NCBI GenBank assembly: GCA_041649015.1
Contig: JBAZNU010000002.1
Location: forward strand, 372,001 to 436,000
Source: Ignavibacteria bacterium
GTDB taxonomy: Bacteria > Bacteroidota > Ignavibacteria > Tepidaquicellales > Tepidaquicellaceae
DNA: 64,000 bases
Direction: 5' to 3'
The position numbers and the translations under genes were made by a program. Positions 16,757 to 25,149 of the stretch are shown piece after piece (position 1 is the stretch's first letter; every line of letters begins with the position of its first letter). The notes beneath the pieces are model-generated. The model was not told the DNA's origin. It was given only the letters and a program-made list of their open reading frames with translations, and made no database searches.

Positions 16757-18333
16757 ATCAAAAGAAAACTGGCTCATACTACACACCAAAATTAATTACT
16801 GATTTCTTGATTAATCACGTATCCTTAATTCTTAAAACTAAATATTTGTCAATTTTAGAACCAAGTGCAGGTGACGGTGTTTTTGTAAAATCTATATTTA
16901 AACATCATGACTTATATAACAGAATTAAATCATTATTTGCTGTTGAAATCAATAGAAAAGAATTAGATAAACTTGGTAAAGAAATTATAAGCAAACGACT
17001 AAAACTTATAAATGAAGATTTTTTAAAGTTTCAGAAAGATAGCAAAAAAACCTTTTCTTTGGTTGTTGGTAATCCACCTTATATAAAGAAAAAGTTTCTT
17101 ACCCAAAAACAAATTCGGCTATGTGAAGAAATTCATAATGATTCGTTATTGTCAAATCATAAGATAAATAATATTTGGACAGCTTTTCTTGTACGATGTA
17201 TTAAATTTGTAGATGATATCGGTATATTAGCTTTAATACTACCTTCTGAATTTATGCAGGTTAAGTTTTCAACCGAATTAAGAGCATTAATATTAAAAGA
17301 ATTTGAACGAGTCGAAATTTTCACATTCAATGAATTACTTTTTAAAGAATGCAAAGGCCAGGACACTTTACTTTTAATATGTGAAAGAAAATCAATTAAT
17401 AAAGGATTGTTCTTTGCCAACATTAACAAAGTTGAAGACCTAGAGAAAAAGAACTTTGCTCTTTCTAAAAGAATAGACATTAAAGAATCAAAATGGACTT
17501 ATCATCATTTAGAAAACGACGAAATTGAGTTAATTCAAAGATTAAAGGATAAATTTAAAACTGTAAATCATTATTGTTCTTCAAAAGCGGGAATTGTTAC
17601 TGCAGCAAATGATTATTTCATAGTTGACGAAGAGACAGTTAATCGTTATTCATTATATAATTATGTTAAACCAATTATTCAAAAAGGATTCTTTGTTAAT
17701 GGTAGTGTTTTGTTCAGGAAAAAAGATTTTAATGATTTAAGAAAAGAAAGTAAGCCTATATATTTAATTGATTTAAATGTCATAGATAAAAATAATCAAA
17801 TTGGGGAGTATTTAAAAATTGGAGTAAAGTTGGGAATACAGAACAGGTATAAAACTTCAATTCGTAAAAACTGGTATTCAATACCGAATATTCAAACTCC
17901 TTCCGATGGTTTATTTTTTAAGCGTTGCCACGAATACCCAAAATTAATTATAAACAAAGCTAAAGTTTATGCAACCGATAGTGCTTATTTAGTTACAATG
18001 AGAAATGGCTACAACATTCAAGATTTAGTATTTTCCTTTTACAATTCATTAACCCTTTTATTCAGTGAGTTAAATGGAAGATTCTACGGGGGCGGTGTTT
18101 TAGAATTAACACCAAATGAATTTAAACAACTTCCAATCCCTTATGCAACAATTTCGAGAAATGAATTCAAGAACTACACAAGAGAATTTTCCAATAAGTC
18201 TTCAATTTTAGATATCTGTAATAAATATAATTATTTTATTTTAAAATCTGCAATTCCTAAAATCAGTGGCGATGATATTAGGAAAATTATAGATATTAAA
18301 GCAAAATTATTTGCAAGACGTCATAAAAACTAA
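16753..18333 (+). CDS. N6-adenine DNA methyltransferase (Eco57I/TaqI-like)
   Basis: This 526-residue gamma-class adenine methyltransferase has motif X GSYYTP (7-12), SAM-binding motif I ILEPSAGDG (34-42) and catalytic motif IV NPPY (107-110). A long C-terminal region (about 250-526) should hold the target-recognition domain, with FYGGGVLELTPNEFKQLPIP as in TaqI/Eco57I-type enzymes. The start codon is TTG within a TTGA overlap with the HNH gene stop; no in-frame ATG fits as well because motif X begins at residue 7. It would protect host DNA from the HNH nuclease, making the operon a restriction-modification module. Confidence 0.85.
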   Translation: MNQKKTGSYYTPKLITDFLINHVSLILKTKYLSILEPSAGDGVFVKSIFKHHDLYNRIKSLFAVEINRKELDKLGKEIISKRLKLINEDFLKFQKDSKKTFSLVVGNPPYIKKKFLTQKQIRLCEEIHNDSLLSNHKINNIWTAFLVRCIKFVDDIGILALILPSEFMQVKFSTELRALILKEFERVEIFTFNELLFKECKGQDTLLLICERKSINKGLFFANINKVEDLEKKNFALSKRIDIKESKWTYHHLENDEIELIQRLKDKFKTVNHYCSSKAGIVTAANDYFIVDEETVNRYSLYNYVKPIIQKGFFVNGSVLFRKKDFNDLRKESKPIYLIDLNVIDKNNQIGEYLKIGVKLGIQNRYKTSIRKNWYSIPNIQTPSDGLFFKRCHEYPKLIINKAKVYATDSAYLVTMRNGYNIQDLVFSFYNSLTLLFSELNGRFYGGGVLELTPNEFKQLPIPYATISRNEFKNYTREFSNKSSILDICNKYNYFILKSAIPKISGDDIRKIIDIKAKLFARRHKN

Positions 18334-18844
18334 TATCAACTTTATTGAATTCTGCAATTAATTCAAAAAGATTATCCAACCTCATTTAACAAAAACCATA
18401 CTCTTTATAATATATTTATCCTTTCATTTTTGTTATCATTTTTCATAACTCTTCTGCATAATTAGCCTTTCCATTACTGTCCTTCCTTATTCTTTTCTCA
18501 AGGTTTACAGGATTTACGCTATCCTTGGTTTATAAAACAGAATAAAAGGCATTTTTCCGTTTCATAGCGTTAATAGCAATATTGAAAACAATTTATATTT
18601 CAACGACTATGTCATAATAATCTAAAATAAGTTCCCAGAATTATCATCTCATTTCTATGCATAAAAATCTGTAATTCCATATTCCTCCACCTTTAAATTT
18701 TCTATTGCAAGATAAAAATAATTATTTTATTCGTATTATTTGCTATGAAATGCAACATCCGTGAAAGGAGAAATGGCAGTAAACTGTGATGAAAGAGCCG
18801 TGACAGCGTGACGCGTGACGGAGTGAGGACAGGAATAGGATAAG
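18334..18844. other. Intergenic DNA, no gene supported
   Basis: No intact gene is visible. A short stretch on the minus strand (about 18452-18532) reads as protein-like codons ending in a stop but lacks an upstream frame, so it could be a decayed gene end. A GGATTTACGCTATCC-type sequence occurs at about 18509-18524. Confidence 0.4.
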
Positions 18845-18869
18845 ATCCCCGATAAGATCACTCGGGGAT
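18845..18869. repeat. Perfect 8-bp inverted repeat
   Basis: ATCCCCGA (18845-18852) and TCGGGGAT (18862-18869) form a hairpin with a 9-base loop, without a T-run. The sequence resembles dispersed intergenic palindromes found in many genomes. Confidence 0.55.
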
Positions 18870-18886
18870 GACAGCTTTAAAGAGGA

Positions 18887-18996
18887 GTGAGTAGGTGAGT
18901 TAAGAGCAGTGAGTAGGTGAATAGGTGAGTAGGTGAGTTAAGAGCAGTGAGTAGGTGAGTTAAGAGCAGTGAGTAGGTGAATAAGTGAGTAGGTGA
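18887..18996 (+). repeat. Tandem repeats of a GTGAGTAGGTGA unit
   Basis: A 22-bp unit (GTGAGTAGGTGAGTTAAGAG plus CA) alternates with a shorter 15-bp form (GTGAGTAGGTGAATA). About six units are present, several of them identical. No protein frame runs through the block. A related GCAGTGAGTTGTGAATTGTG stretch occurs near 24725. Confidence 0.8.
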
Positions 18997-19114
18997 CATA
19001 GATGCCTGCGAAATTATTAATTTGTGAATTTAATATTTAATATATTATTACTATGTTAAATGATTATTATTAGATATCTCATTTAAAATTTATTACCCTC
19101 AAATCAATTACAAT

Positions 19115-19423
19115 ATGGAAATAGATGGAAAAGTATTTCAGGTGGATGGTGACGGATTTTTATCAGACCCCCTTATCTGGAATGAAGAAGTGGCAAAATT
19201 ATTTGCTAAGTATGACGGAATCGGAGAGCTGACCGAAAAACACTGGGCAATTGTAAATTTTATACGCAAAAATTGGGAAGAAAAAGGTATGGCACCAATG
19301 ATTCGGTCTATTTGTCAGGTAACAGGCGTCAGGTTGAAAGAAATATATGAGTTGTTTCCCCTTGGTCCTGCTCGCGGTGCATGCCGGGTTGCAGGTTTAC
19401 CAAAACCTGATGGATGTGTTTAG
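19115..19423 (+). CDS. dsrC: DsrC-type sulfur-carrier protein
   Basis: This 102-residue protein is of the DsrC/TusE/RspA family. DsrC carries sulfur as a trisulfide or persulfide on a flexible C-terminal arm. Both conserved cysteines are present, C90 in GACRVAGLPKP and the penultimate C101, separated by exactly ten residues, as in true DsrC and unlike TusE, which keeps only the last. ELTEKHWAIVNFIRKNW is the family core. It leads an operon with a cytochrome b-like membrane protein, an HdrD/DsrK-like protein and a cysteine desulfurase. No dsrAB sulfite reductase is in the window. Confidence 0.9.
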   Translation: MEIDGKVFQVDGDGFLSDPLIWNEEVAKLFAKYDGIGELTEKHWAIVNFIRKNWEEKGMAPMIRSICQVTGVRLKEIYELFPLGPARGACRVAGLPKPDGCV

Positions 19424-19438
19424 AAAAATTGAATTAAT

Positions 19439-20071
19439 ATGACTTTATATAAAGCAATTTCACTTTCAGCATTTCTGATTTGTCTTATAGTATTGAGCTA
19501 TCATTTTTTAAGGCTAATCAGACTTGGCTCACCGAAAGATTATTCTGCTAAAAGAGGCAACCTTAATGCTGCAATAGGTTATTCTTTTACGGGAGCAATG
19601 AACCCGTTAAAAAAAGAGTCTGCATTTTTACATTTACCGACATATACAGCAGGTCTTCTGTATCATACGGGTACTTTTGTATGTTTTGCTCTTTACTTAT
19701 TGTTACTTTTTGATATCGGTTTTACAAATACAATACAATGGATTTTAGTATGTTTTTTAGCTGCATCAAGTCTGAGCGGTTTGGGTATATTTGTGAAACG
19801 AATTGTATTAGGAAAACTAAGAAATCTTTCTAATCCTGACGACTACGTATCAAATTTGATAGTTACGGGTTTTCAGATATTGACTCTGATTGTGCTTGTG
19901 GAAGAATCTTTTTCACCTTACTATTTTATATGCATCAGTTTATTGTTTCTATATCTGCCTCTTGGAAAGCTTAAGCATTCATTGTATTTTTTTGCTGCGC
20001 GTTATCATCTTGGATTTTTCTATGGATGGCGGGGAATCTGGCCATTAAAAAGCAGGGGGCATATCGGATGA
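19439..20071 (+). CDS. DsrM/NarI-like cytochrome b membrane protein
   Basis: This 210-residue integral membrane protein has about five or six helices (7-27, 69-92, 97-117, 140-155, 158-177). Histidines H22, H65 and H76, placed near helix ends, could bind heme b. Position and pairing with a downstream HdrD/DsrK-like iron-sulfur protein match DsrMK/HdrED complexes, which move electrons between quinone and a thiol/disulfide on DsrC. Sequence similarity to NarI/DsrM is weak by eye, so the call rests partly on context. It is coupled to the next gene by an ATGA overlap at 20068. Confidence 0.68.
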   Translation: MTLYKAISLSAFLICLIVLSYHFLRLIRLGSPKDYSAKRGNLNAAIGYSFTGAMNPLKKESAFLHLPTYTAGLLYHTGTFVCFALYLLLLFDIGFTNTIQWILVCFLAASSLSGLGIFVKRIVLGKLRNLSNPDDYVSNLIVTGFQILTLIVLVEESFSPYYFICISLLFLYLPLGKLKHSLYFFAARYHLGFFYGWRGIWPLKSRGHIG

Positions 20072-21363
20072 AAAATATAAATGAAAAAAGAGATGAAGCT
20101 CTTAAGGTTTTTTCAGAAAAACAAGACAGTAAACTTATTTCATACCTTAACAGCTGCGTTCATTGCGGGCTGTGTGCGGAGAGTTGTTTATATTATCTCG
20201 CGACAAAAGAAGAGAAATACATTCCCGCTCACAAGGTAGAACTAATCTCTTCCCTTTACAGGCGTTATTGTACATTTACGGGAAAACACTTTCCCGGGCT
20301 TACGGGTGCGAGGGAGTTAGATGAAGCAATGACCGAAGAAATGACAGACCAGTTGTTCGGTTCGTGTACATTATGCGGACGATGCACTAAGCATTGTTCT
20401 ATAGGCATTGATATTGCCTACCTCGTAAGACAGGGAAGAGGAATGCTTTCAGCGATGGACCTTGTTCCCGCGTCACTGCAATCGACGGTTAATGCTGCGA
20501 TTAACTCGGGTAATAATATGTCTATTCCGACAGAAGAATTCACTGATACATTATCGTGGTTAGAAGATGAACTTAAAGCCGAGGTGGACGACCCACAGGC
20601 TTCAATACCGCTTAATGTACCTGATGTTAATGTACTTTATACACTAAATCCGCGCGAGCCGAAATTTTTCCCGCTTTCAATTACAGCGATGGCAAAGATA
20701 TTCTATGCGGCAAAAGAAAGCTGGACGCTGTCAACTGCAATGTATGACGTTACAAACTACGCTTATTTTACGTCCAACCCTGATGAGGCAAAAACAATTT
20801 CCCAAAGATTATATGACGAAGTGCTGAAATTAAATGCAAATCGTTGTGTGCTTGCTGAATGCGGTCACGGTTCAAGAGCGTTCCGCTGGGAAGGACCAAA
20901 TTATATTCAAAAGTCATATCCTTTTGATGTACTCACTTCAGTTGAGTTAATTGCAGAATATATACAAAATGGGAAGATAAAACTTGACAAAGAAATGAAT
21001 AAGGAGATAATAACGCTTCACGATCCGTGTAATTTAGTGAGGGAAGGCGGCATTATCGAACAGCAGCGATACATTCTGAAACATGCAGCCAGCAGGTTTA
21101 TTGAAATGACTCCGAGCGGCACAGAAAATTTTTGCTGCGGAGGAGGGGGAGGCCAGCTTGCAATGAGTGAATATAATGAGCGGCGAATGAAAATTGCAGA
21201 GATAAAAGCAGAGCAGATACGTAAAACGGGGGCATCAGTTGTAGTAACGCCCTGTCATAATTGTGTTGACCAGCTGATGCAGATTGAAAATAAGTTTAAG
21301 CTTGGGGTGCAGGTAAAAACCCTTTCTGAAATTGTTGCAGACGCAATTGTTCTTGAAAAATAA
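20068..21363 (+). CDS. DsrK/HdrD-like iron-sulfur protein
   Basis: This is a cytosolic partner of the membrane cytochrome. Two 4Fe-4S clusters are coordinated by C30-C33-C36-C40 (CVHCGLCAESC) and C100-C103-C106-C110 (CTLCGRCTKHC). A degenerate first CCG-type site (LAECGHGSRAF) and a full second site (NFCCGGGG, then TPCHNC) are expected for HdrD/DsrK, where a special cluster reduces disulfides. The start used is the ATG at 20068, in the ATGA overlap and after a GGGGG-rich ribosome site, although the frame is open further upstream. The likely substrate is oxidised DsrC. Confidence 0.85.
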   Translation: MKNINEKRDEALKVFSEKQDSKLISYLNSCVHCGLCAESCLYYLATKEEKYIPAHKVELISSLYRRYCTFTGKHFPGLTGARELDEAMTEEMTDQLFGSCTLCGRCTKHCSIGIDIAYLVRQGRGMLSAMDLVPASLQSTVNAAINSGNNMSIPTEEFTDTLSWLEDELKAEVDDPQASIPLNVPDVNVLYTLNPREPKFFPLSITAMAKIFYAAKESWTLSTAMYDVTNYAYFTSNPDEAKTISQRLYDEVLKLNANRCVLAECGHGSRAFRWEGPNYIQKSYPFDVLTSVELIAEYIQNGKIKLDKEMNKEIITLHDPCNLVREGGIIEQQRYILKHAASRFIEMTPSGTENFCCGGGGGQLAMSEYNERRMKIAEIKAEQIRKTGASVVVTPCHNCVDQLMQIENKFKLGVQVKTLSEIVADAIVLEK

Positions 21364-21402
21364 AAATTAAAACGTAAATCATATAAAAGCTAAATTACTA
21401 TT

Positions 21403-22566
21403 ATGAATAAAATAATATATCTCGATAATTCCGCAACAACATATCCTAAACCTGACAGTGTGTATAAATTCATGGATAGTTTTTACAGGGAAAATGGAGT
21501 CAGCCCCGGAAGGTCAGGATTTGACGATGCCATTAAAGCCGAAGAGATGGTAATGGGCACACGTAAACTATTGACTGATTTCTTCAATGCCGGAAGCGAT
21601 GTAAACAGGTTAACTTTCAGTTATAACGCAAGTGATTCTCTTAATATGATAATTCAGGGATTAGCAATGCAGGGAGACCACGTTATAACTACAATGCTTG
21701 AACATAATTCTGTCCTGCGTCCTTTACATCATCTGGAAATTGACGGACTCATTAAGGTTACTCACATCACGTTCGATGAACAAGGATATATTAATCCTGA
21801 CGATATTAAGAAAGCAATACTTAAAAACACGAAGATGGTGGTGGTAAATCACTGCTCGAATGTTATCGGAACAATTCAGCCGATTGCTGAAATTGGCAAG
21901 ATATGCAAAGAAGCCGGTGTATTACTGATAGTAGATACGACTCAAAGTGCGGGTGCTATACCAATCGACATGCAAGCCATGGGAATCGACGTTGTAGTTT
22001 TTACAGGGCATAAATGTCTTATGGGTCCTACGGGGATAGGTGGTTCATACGTAATGGAAAATGTACCTGTGAAATGTACACGATTTGGAGGTACGGGTGT
22101 CCGTTCCGCACAGAAGACACATCTTGAAGAATTTCCATACCGTCTTGAGTGCGGTACACTAAATCTTCTTGGTGTAGCAGGATTGAATGCAGGAGTAAAT
22201 TGGATTCTTTCTAACGGTATAGAATCTGTGCATAACAAAGAAATGATTTTGTGGAAAAAACTCAGGGATGGGATACAAAATACTGAAAATGTTATAACAT
22301 ACTGTGCCGATAGTAATGAAAATCGTAATCCGGTACTTTGTTTTAATGTAAAGGGTTTTGAAGCAGCAGACGTAGGTACAATACTTGATGTTGACTATAA
22401 TATTGCCTGCCGTACAGGTTTACATTGTGCGCCGAATGTTCATAAAGTTTTAGGAACTGATAAAATTCATGGAACTGTCCGTTTAAGTATCGGTCCTTTT
22501 AGTACTGAAGAACATATCGATACAGCTGTTAATGCCGTAAAAGAGATAGCTGTATTAAGAAAATAA
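21403..22566 (+). CDS. Cysteine desulfurase-family PLP enzyme
   Basis: This 387-residue class V aminotransferase-fold enzyme has the PLP lysine K204 in FTGHKCLMGPTG and the probable catalytic cysteine C342 in RTGLHCAPNVHK. It belongs to the desulfurase group with the YLDNSATTYPKPDSVY start. It would release sulfane sulfur from cysteine as a persulfide. Placed 39 bp after the DsrK-like gene, it suggests that cysteine sulfur is loaded onto DsrC in this organism. The bidirectional terminator at 22594 ends the operon. Confidence 0.85.
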   Translation: MNKIIYLDNSATTYPKPDSVYKFMDSFYRENGVSPGRSGFDDAIKAEEMVMGTRKLLTDFFNAGSDVNRLTFSYNASDSLNMIIQGLAMQGDHVITTMLEHNSVLRPLHHLEIDGLIKVTHITFDEQGYINPDDIKKAILKNTKMVVVNHCSNVIGTIQPIAEIGKICKEAGVLLIVDTTQSAGAIPIDMQAMGIDVVVFTGHKCLMGPTGIGGSYVMENVPVKCTRFGGTGVRSAQKTHLEEFPYRLECGTLNLLGVAGLNAGVNWILSNGIESVHNKEMILWKKLRDGIQNTENVITYCADSNENRNPVLCFNVKGFEAADVGTILDVDYNIACRTGLHCAPNVHKVLGTDKIHGTVRLSIGPFSTEEHIDTAVNAVKEIAVLRK

Positions 22567-22593
22567 TATAAAGAGATTTTTTGTATAAAAAAC

Positions 22594-22619
22594 AAAGCCC
22601 TGATACATATCAGGGCTTT
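22594..22619. terminator. Bidirectional rho-independent terminator
   Basis: The perfect 12-bp arms AAAGCCCTGATA (22594-22605) and TATCAGGGCTTT (22608-22619) have T-rich flanks on both strands. It serves the cysteine desulfurase gene (plus) and the DUF1028 gene (minus), which converge here. Confidence 0.9.
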
Positions 22620-22644
22620 TTGTTTAACCTAAATTTATTTTTAA

Positions 22645-23661
22645 TCACTTCACTATTAACATCTTCCTTGCTTCTTTGAAAACCTTGCCTGTTCCTAAGT
22701 CTTTAGTTTCGAGAGTGTAGAAATACACACCGCTGCTGAGGTTCTCGCCGTTGAAAGGGGAGTAGTAAACGCCAGGGTTCATGTTTTCATTTAAAAGGTT
22801 TGATACGTTTCGGCCGTTGATGTCATAAATCTTTAAAGAAACAAAGGATGCATTCGGTATGCTGAATTTTATCTTAGTCAACGGATTAAACGGATTTGGA
22901 TAGTTCTGGTACAGTTCGGGACTTAAAGCCATTTCTTCTCCTGCCGAGCCGACATTTGTTAAAAGCCATTGATTGTATAAAACCTGAAGTGAATCAATCG
23001 GGTCTTTGCTGCCTGTGGTGTTTCCCACAACGAGCTCAAGATATTGCGTACCGACGGTATCTCCCTGCTTTCTGATTCTTAAAAAGGATGATATCGAAGA
23101 TTTGTTCGAGCCGGTGCATCTTGTATCGGCTCCCACAACCTTCGCACCCTGAAGTGCTGCCATCAGCTTATCCGCAAGCGTTCCTGTCTGACGAAGAAAT
23201 CGTGCTTCCATCGAATCGAGTATATGCTTTCCGAGAAGAATATTTCCCTGAATTGAATATGTCGGACCTGTTATGTGATTTTTATAATTAGTGCAGTTAA
23301 CGCCTGTATAATTCGCAACTCTTCCTCCGCCTACGAGGTCAACGAATCCGTATTGCCTTACAGTTGGGTTTCCATCCTGCAGCACGACAGAGTCTCTGAT
23401 TTGCTGAGGCGAATATCCGAGCAGCATTAATCTTTTTGCATTGTTATAATTCGTTTGAGTCCATGATGCCTGAACGTGAGCAACACCCCAGTTGGGACGC
23501 ACATAGCTTAGTATAAGGCAGTTCGCTATGCAGGACGCACCGGCGCTTCCGACCTCTCCCGTGACGGGGTCAACAGCACAGATTGAGAATGTGGAGTTTG
23601 CAATTTCTATGTTTGTTGCAAGAAATGTGATAATTAAAAGCAGTACAGAAAGTTTTTTCAT
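22645..23661 (-). CDS. Secreted DUF1028 protein with type IX secretion sorting domain
   Basis: This 338-residue protein has a signal peptide (about 1-23), a DUF1028 domain (about 24-240) and a T9SS C-terminal sorting domain (about 253-338). DUF1028 proteins resemble N-terminal-nucleophile hydrolases; TFSICAVDPVTGEVGSAGAS is the family start, and the threonine follows the signal peptide, as expected if it becomes the nucleophile. The sorting domain shows YQNYPNPFNPLTKIKF and ends KEARKMLIVK. The substrate is unknown. It stands alone, convergent with the sulfur operon. Confidence 0.88.
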   Translation of the reverse strand: MKKLSVLLLIITFLATNIEIANSTFSICAVDPVTGEVGSAGASCIANCLILSYVRPNWGVAHVQASWTQTNYNNAKRLMLLGYSPQQIRDSVVLQDGNPTVRQYGFVDLVGGGRVANYTGVNCTNYKNHITGPTYSIQGNILLGKHILDSMEARFLRQTGTLADKLMAALQGAKVVGADTRCTGSNKSSISSFLRIRKQGDTVGTQYLELVVGNTTGSKDPIDSLQVLYNQWLLTNVGSAGEEMALSPELYQNYPNPFNPLTKIKFSIPNASFVSLKIYDINGRNVSNLLNENMNPGVYYSPFNGENLSSGVYFYTLETKDLGTGKVFKEARKMLIVK

Positions 23662-23820
23662 ATGTTAATTATAAAATTTATAATTGATAACAAAATAGTA
23701 ATATCAATAAAAGAATGAAACACCTATAAATTAGAGAATGTAGAAGTAAGGGATTAAATATTGAAACACTTAGTACTCGGCGCAGACTTTGGATAAAAAC
23801 AAAATAGAGTAATAAAGGAT

Positions 23821-23880
23821 AGAGATTTTTAACGCAGAGTCCGCAGAGAAGAGCAATGAACGCAGAGAGAACATAGAAAA
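23821..23880. repeat. CGCAGAG-type degenerate repeat cluster
   Basis: Several copies of CGCAGAG-like words occur within 60 bp (ACGCAGAGTCCGCAGAGAAG, then ACGCAGAGAG). Similar words occur in the 92-bp repeats at 24.8 kb and in the 47.2-47.5 kb spacer, so this is a dispersed intergenic family. Confidence 0.6.
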
Positions 23881-23930
23881 TTAAAATGTTTTTCTTAGTG
23901 ACTTTTGTGTTTTAGTGGTGAAAATAATCT

Positions 23931-24674
23931 TCAATAAAATATCTTTTCAAGAAAAAGACCTGATGGGGGAGCAGTGTAAATCGCAAGCCCATCGGTATAG
24001 TTTTTTAGAAATCCTTTTATATCATTTTCGTTCATATTCCCTCTGCCGACCTCCACCAAAACTCCCACAAGGCGTCTTACCATTTTCCATAGGAAGTGAG
24101 ATGATTTAATTCTTATATAAATCTTATCCGTATCTTCAGTTATGTTCACGAATTCAACATTTACTTTAGTTGATTTATCCTCTTCACTCTTTTCGCAAAA
24201 CGACCCGAAGTCGTGCATTCCTTCAAAGAGCTTGCCAGCTTCTGACATCTTTTTCACGTTCAGCTTGTCCTTCACCCACCAGACAAAACGCTTTTCAAAT
24301 GCTGTCCGCCTTTTTGATATTACATAAATGTACTGTCTTGCTTCAGCCGAATGACGCGCATGAAACCTATTATGCGTTTTCTCGACTTCAAGTATATTTA
24401 TATCCGATGGAAGTATATCGTTCAGTTTCATCTTGATTATCTCAGGACCAAGCATCGTTTCGCATTCAAGGTGTGCGACCTGTTCACGTGCATGAACCCC
24501 TCTGTCAGTTCTTCCCGAGCCCTGCAAGTCAATGAACCTGCTTTCGCCCTTAGACTTTTTAAAAATGGTTTTCACTGCATCAATCAGAGTACCCTGAACG
24601 GTTTTTGCATTTTTTTGCTGCTGCCAGCCTGCGTAGTTCGTGCCGTTGTATTCGAGATATATTTTAAACTTCAT
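23931..24674 (-). CDS. truA: tRNA pseudouridine(38-40) synthase
   Basis: TruA converts uridines 38-40 of the tRNA anticodon arm to pseudouridine. Its 247 residues match the family. The catalytic aspartate is D57 in GSGRTDRGVHA; YNGTNYAGWQQQ (9-20) and FLWKMVRRLVGVLVEVGRG are the other hallmarks. It is an isolated gene with repeat-rich spacers on both sides. Confidence 0.96.
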   Translation of the reverse strand: MKFKIYLEYNGTNYAGWQQQKNAKTVQGTLIDAVKTIFKKSKGESRFIDLQGSGRTDRGVHAREQVAHLECETMLGPEIIKMKLNDILPSDINILEVEKTHNRFHARHSAEARQYIYVISKRRTAFEKRFVWWVKDKLNVKKMSEAGKLFEGMHDFGSFCEKSEEDKSTKVNVEFVNITEDTDKIYIRIKSSHFLWKMVRRLVGVLVEVGRGNMNENDIKGFLKNYTDGLAIYTAPPSGLFLEKIFY

Positions 24675-24810
24675 GTCTGCAATTTATTTGGAATAGATGG
24701 TAAGAGCAAGAGATTAAGAACAGTAAGCAGTGAGTTGTGAATTGTGAATAGCTGGAAAAATTGAAATAACATAAGAACTGCGAACTGTAAATAATAAAGA
24801 GAAGAAATTG

Positions 24811-25064
24811 ATTTATTGCTAAGAGATTAAGAAAATTCACCACCAAAACACTAAAAAAGCAAGAGAATTTTACCGTTGATGCCGCAAAGAAAGCAGAGAA
24901 GTATTTATTTCTAAGAGCTAAGGATATTTCAAAACCAAAGCACAAAAAGAACAAGAGAATTTTACCGCTGAGGCCGCAAAGAACGCAGAGAAGTATTTAT
25001 TGCTAAGAGCTATAGATATTTCACCACCAAAGCACAAAAAGAGCAAGAGAATTTTACCGCAGAG
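24811..25064. repeat. 92-bp tandem repeat, about 2.8 copies
   Basis: Units start at 24811, 24903 and 24995, an exact 92-bp step. Each begins ATTTATTGCTAAGAG or a close variant, continues through ACCAAAGCACAAAAAGA and AAGAGAATTTTACCG, and ends GCCGCAAAGAACGCAGAGAA. The third copy is truncated after TTTACCGCAGAG. The middle and last copies are nearly identical; the first is more divergent. It lies between truA and kynA and has no coding frame. Confidence 0.85.
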
Positions 25065-25149
25065 TAGAAGAAATATTCTACTAAAACGTAATGTTTGCTA
25101 TAGATTTTTATTCTAAAATTACGGAAATTGATTCAAAAATATAAATATT

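Noticed and set aside
18430..18540. Protein-like codons on the minus strand (TKDSVNPVNLEKRIRK)
   Set aside because: There is an in-frame stop directly upstream and no homologous start; at most a decayed gene end.
20026..20067. Longer N-terminus for the DsrK-like protein
   Set aside because: The ATG at 20068 sits in a classical ATGA overlap after a GGGGG-rich ribosome site, and the extra residues lie inside the preceding membrane gene.
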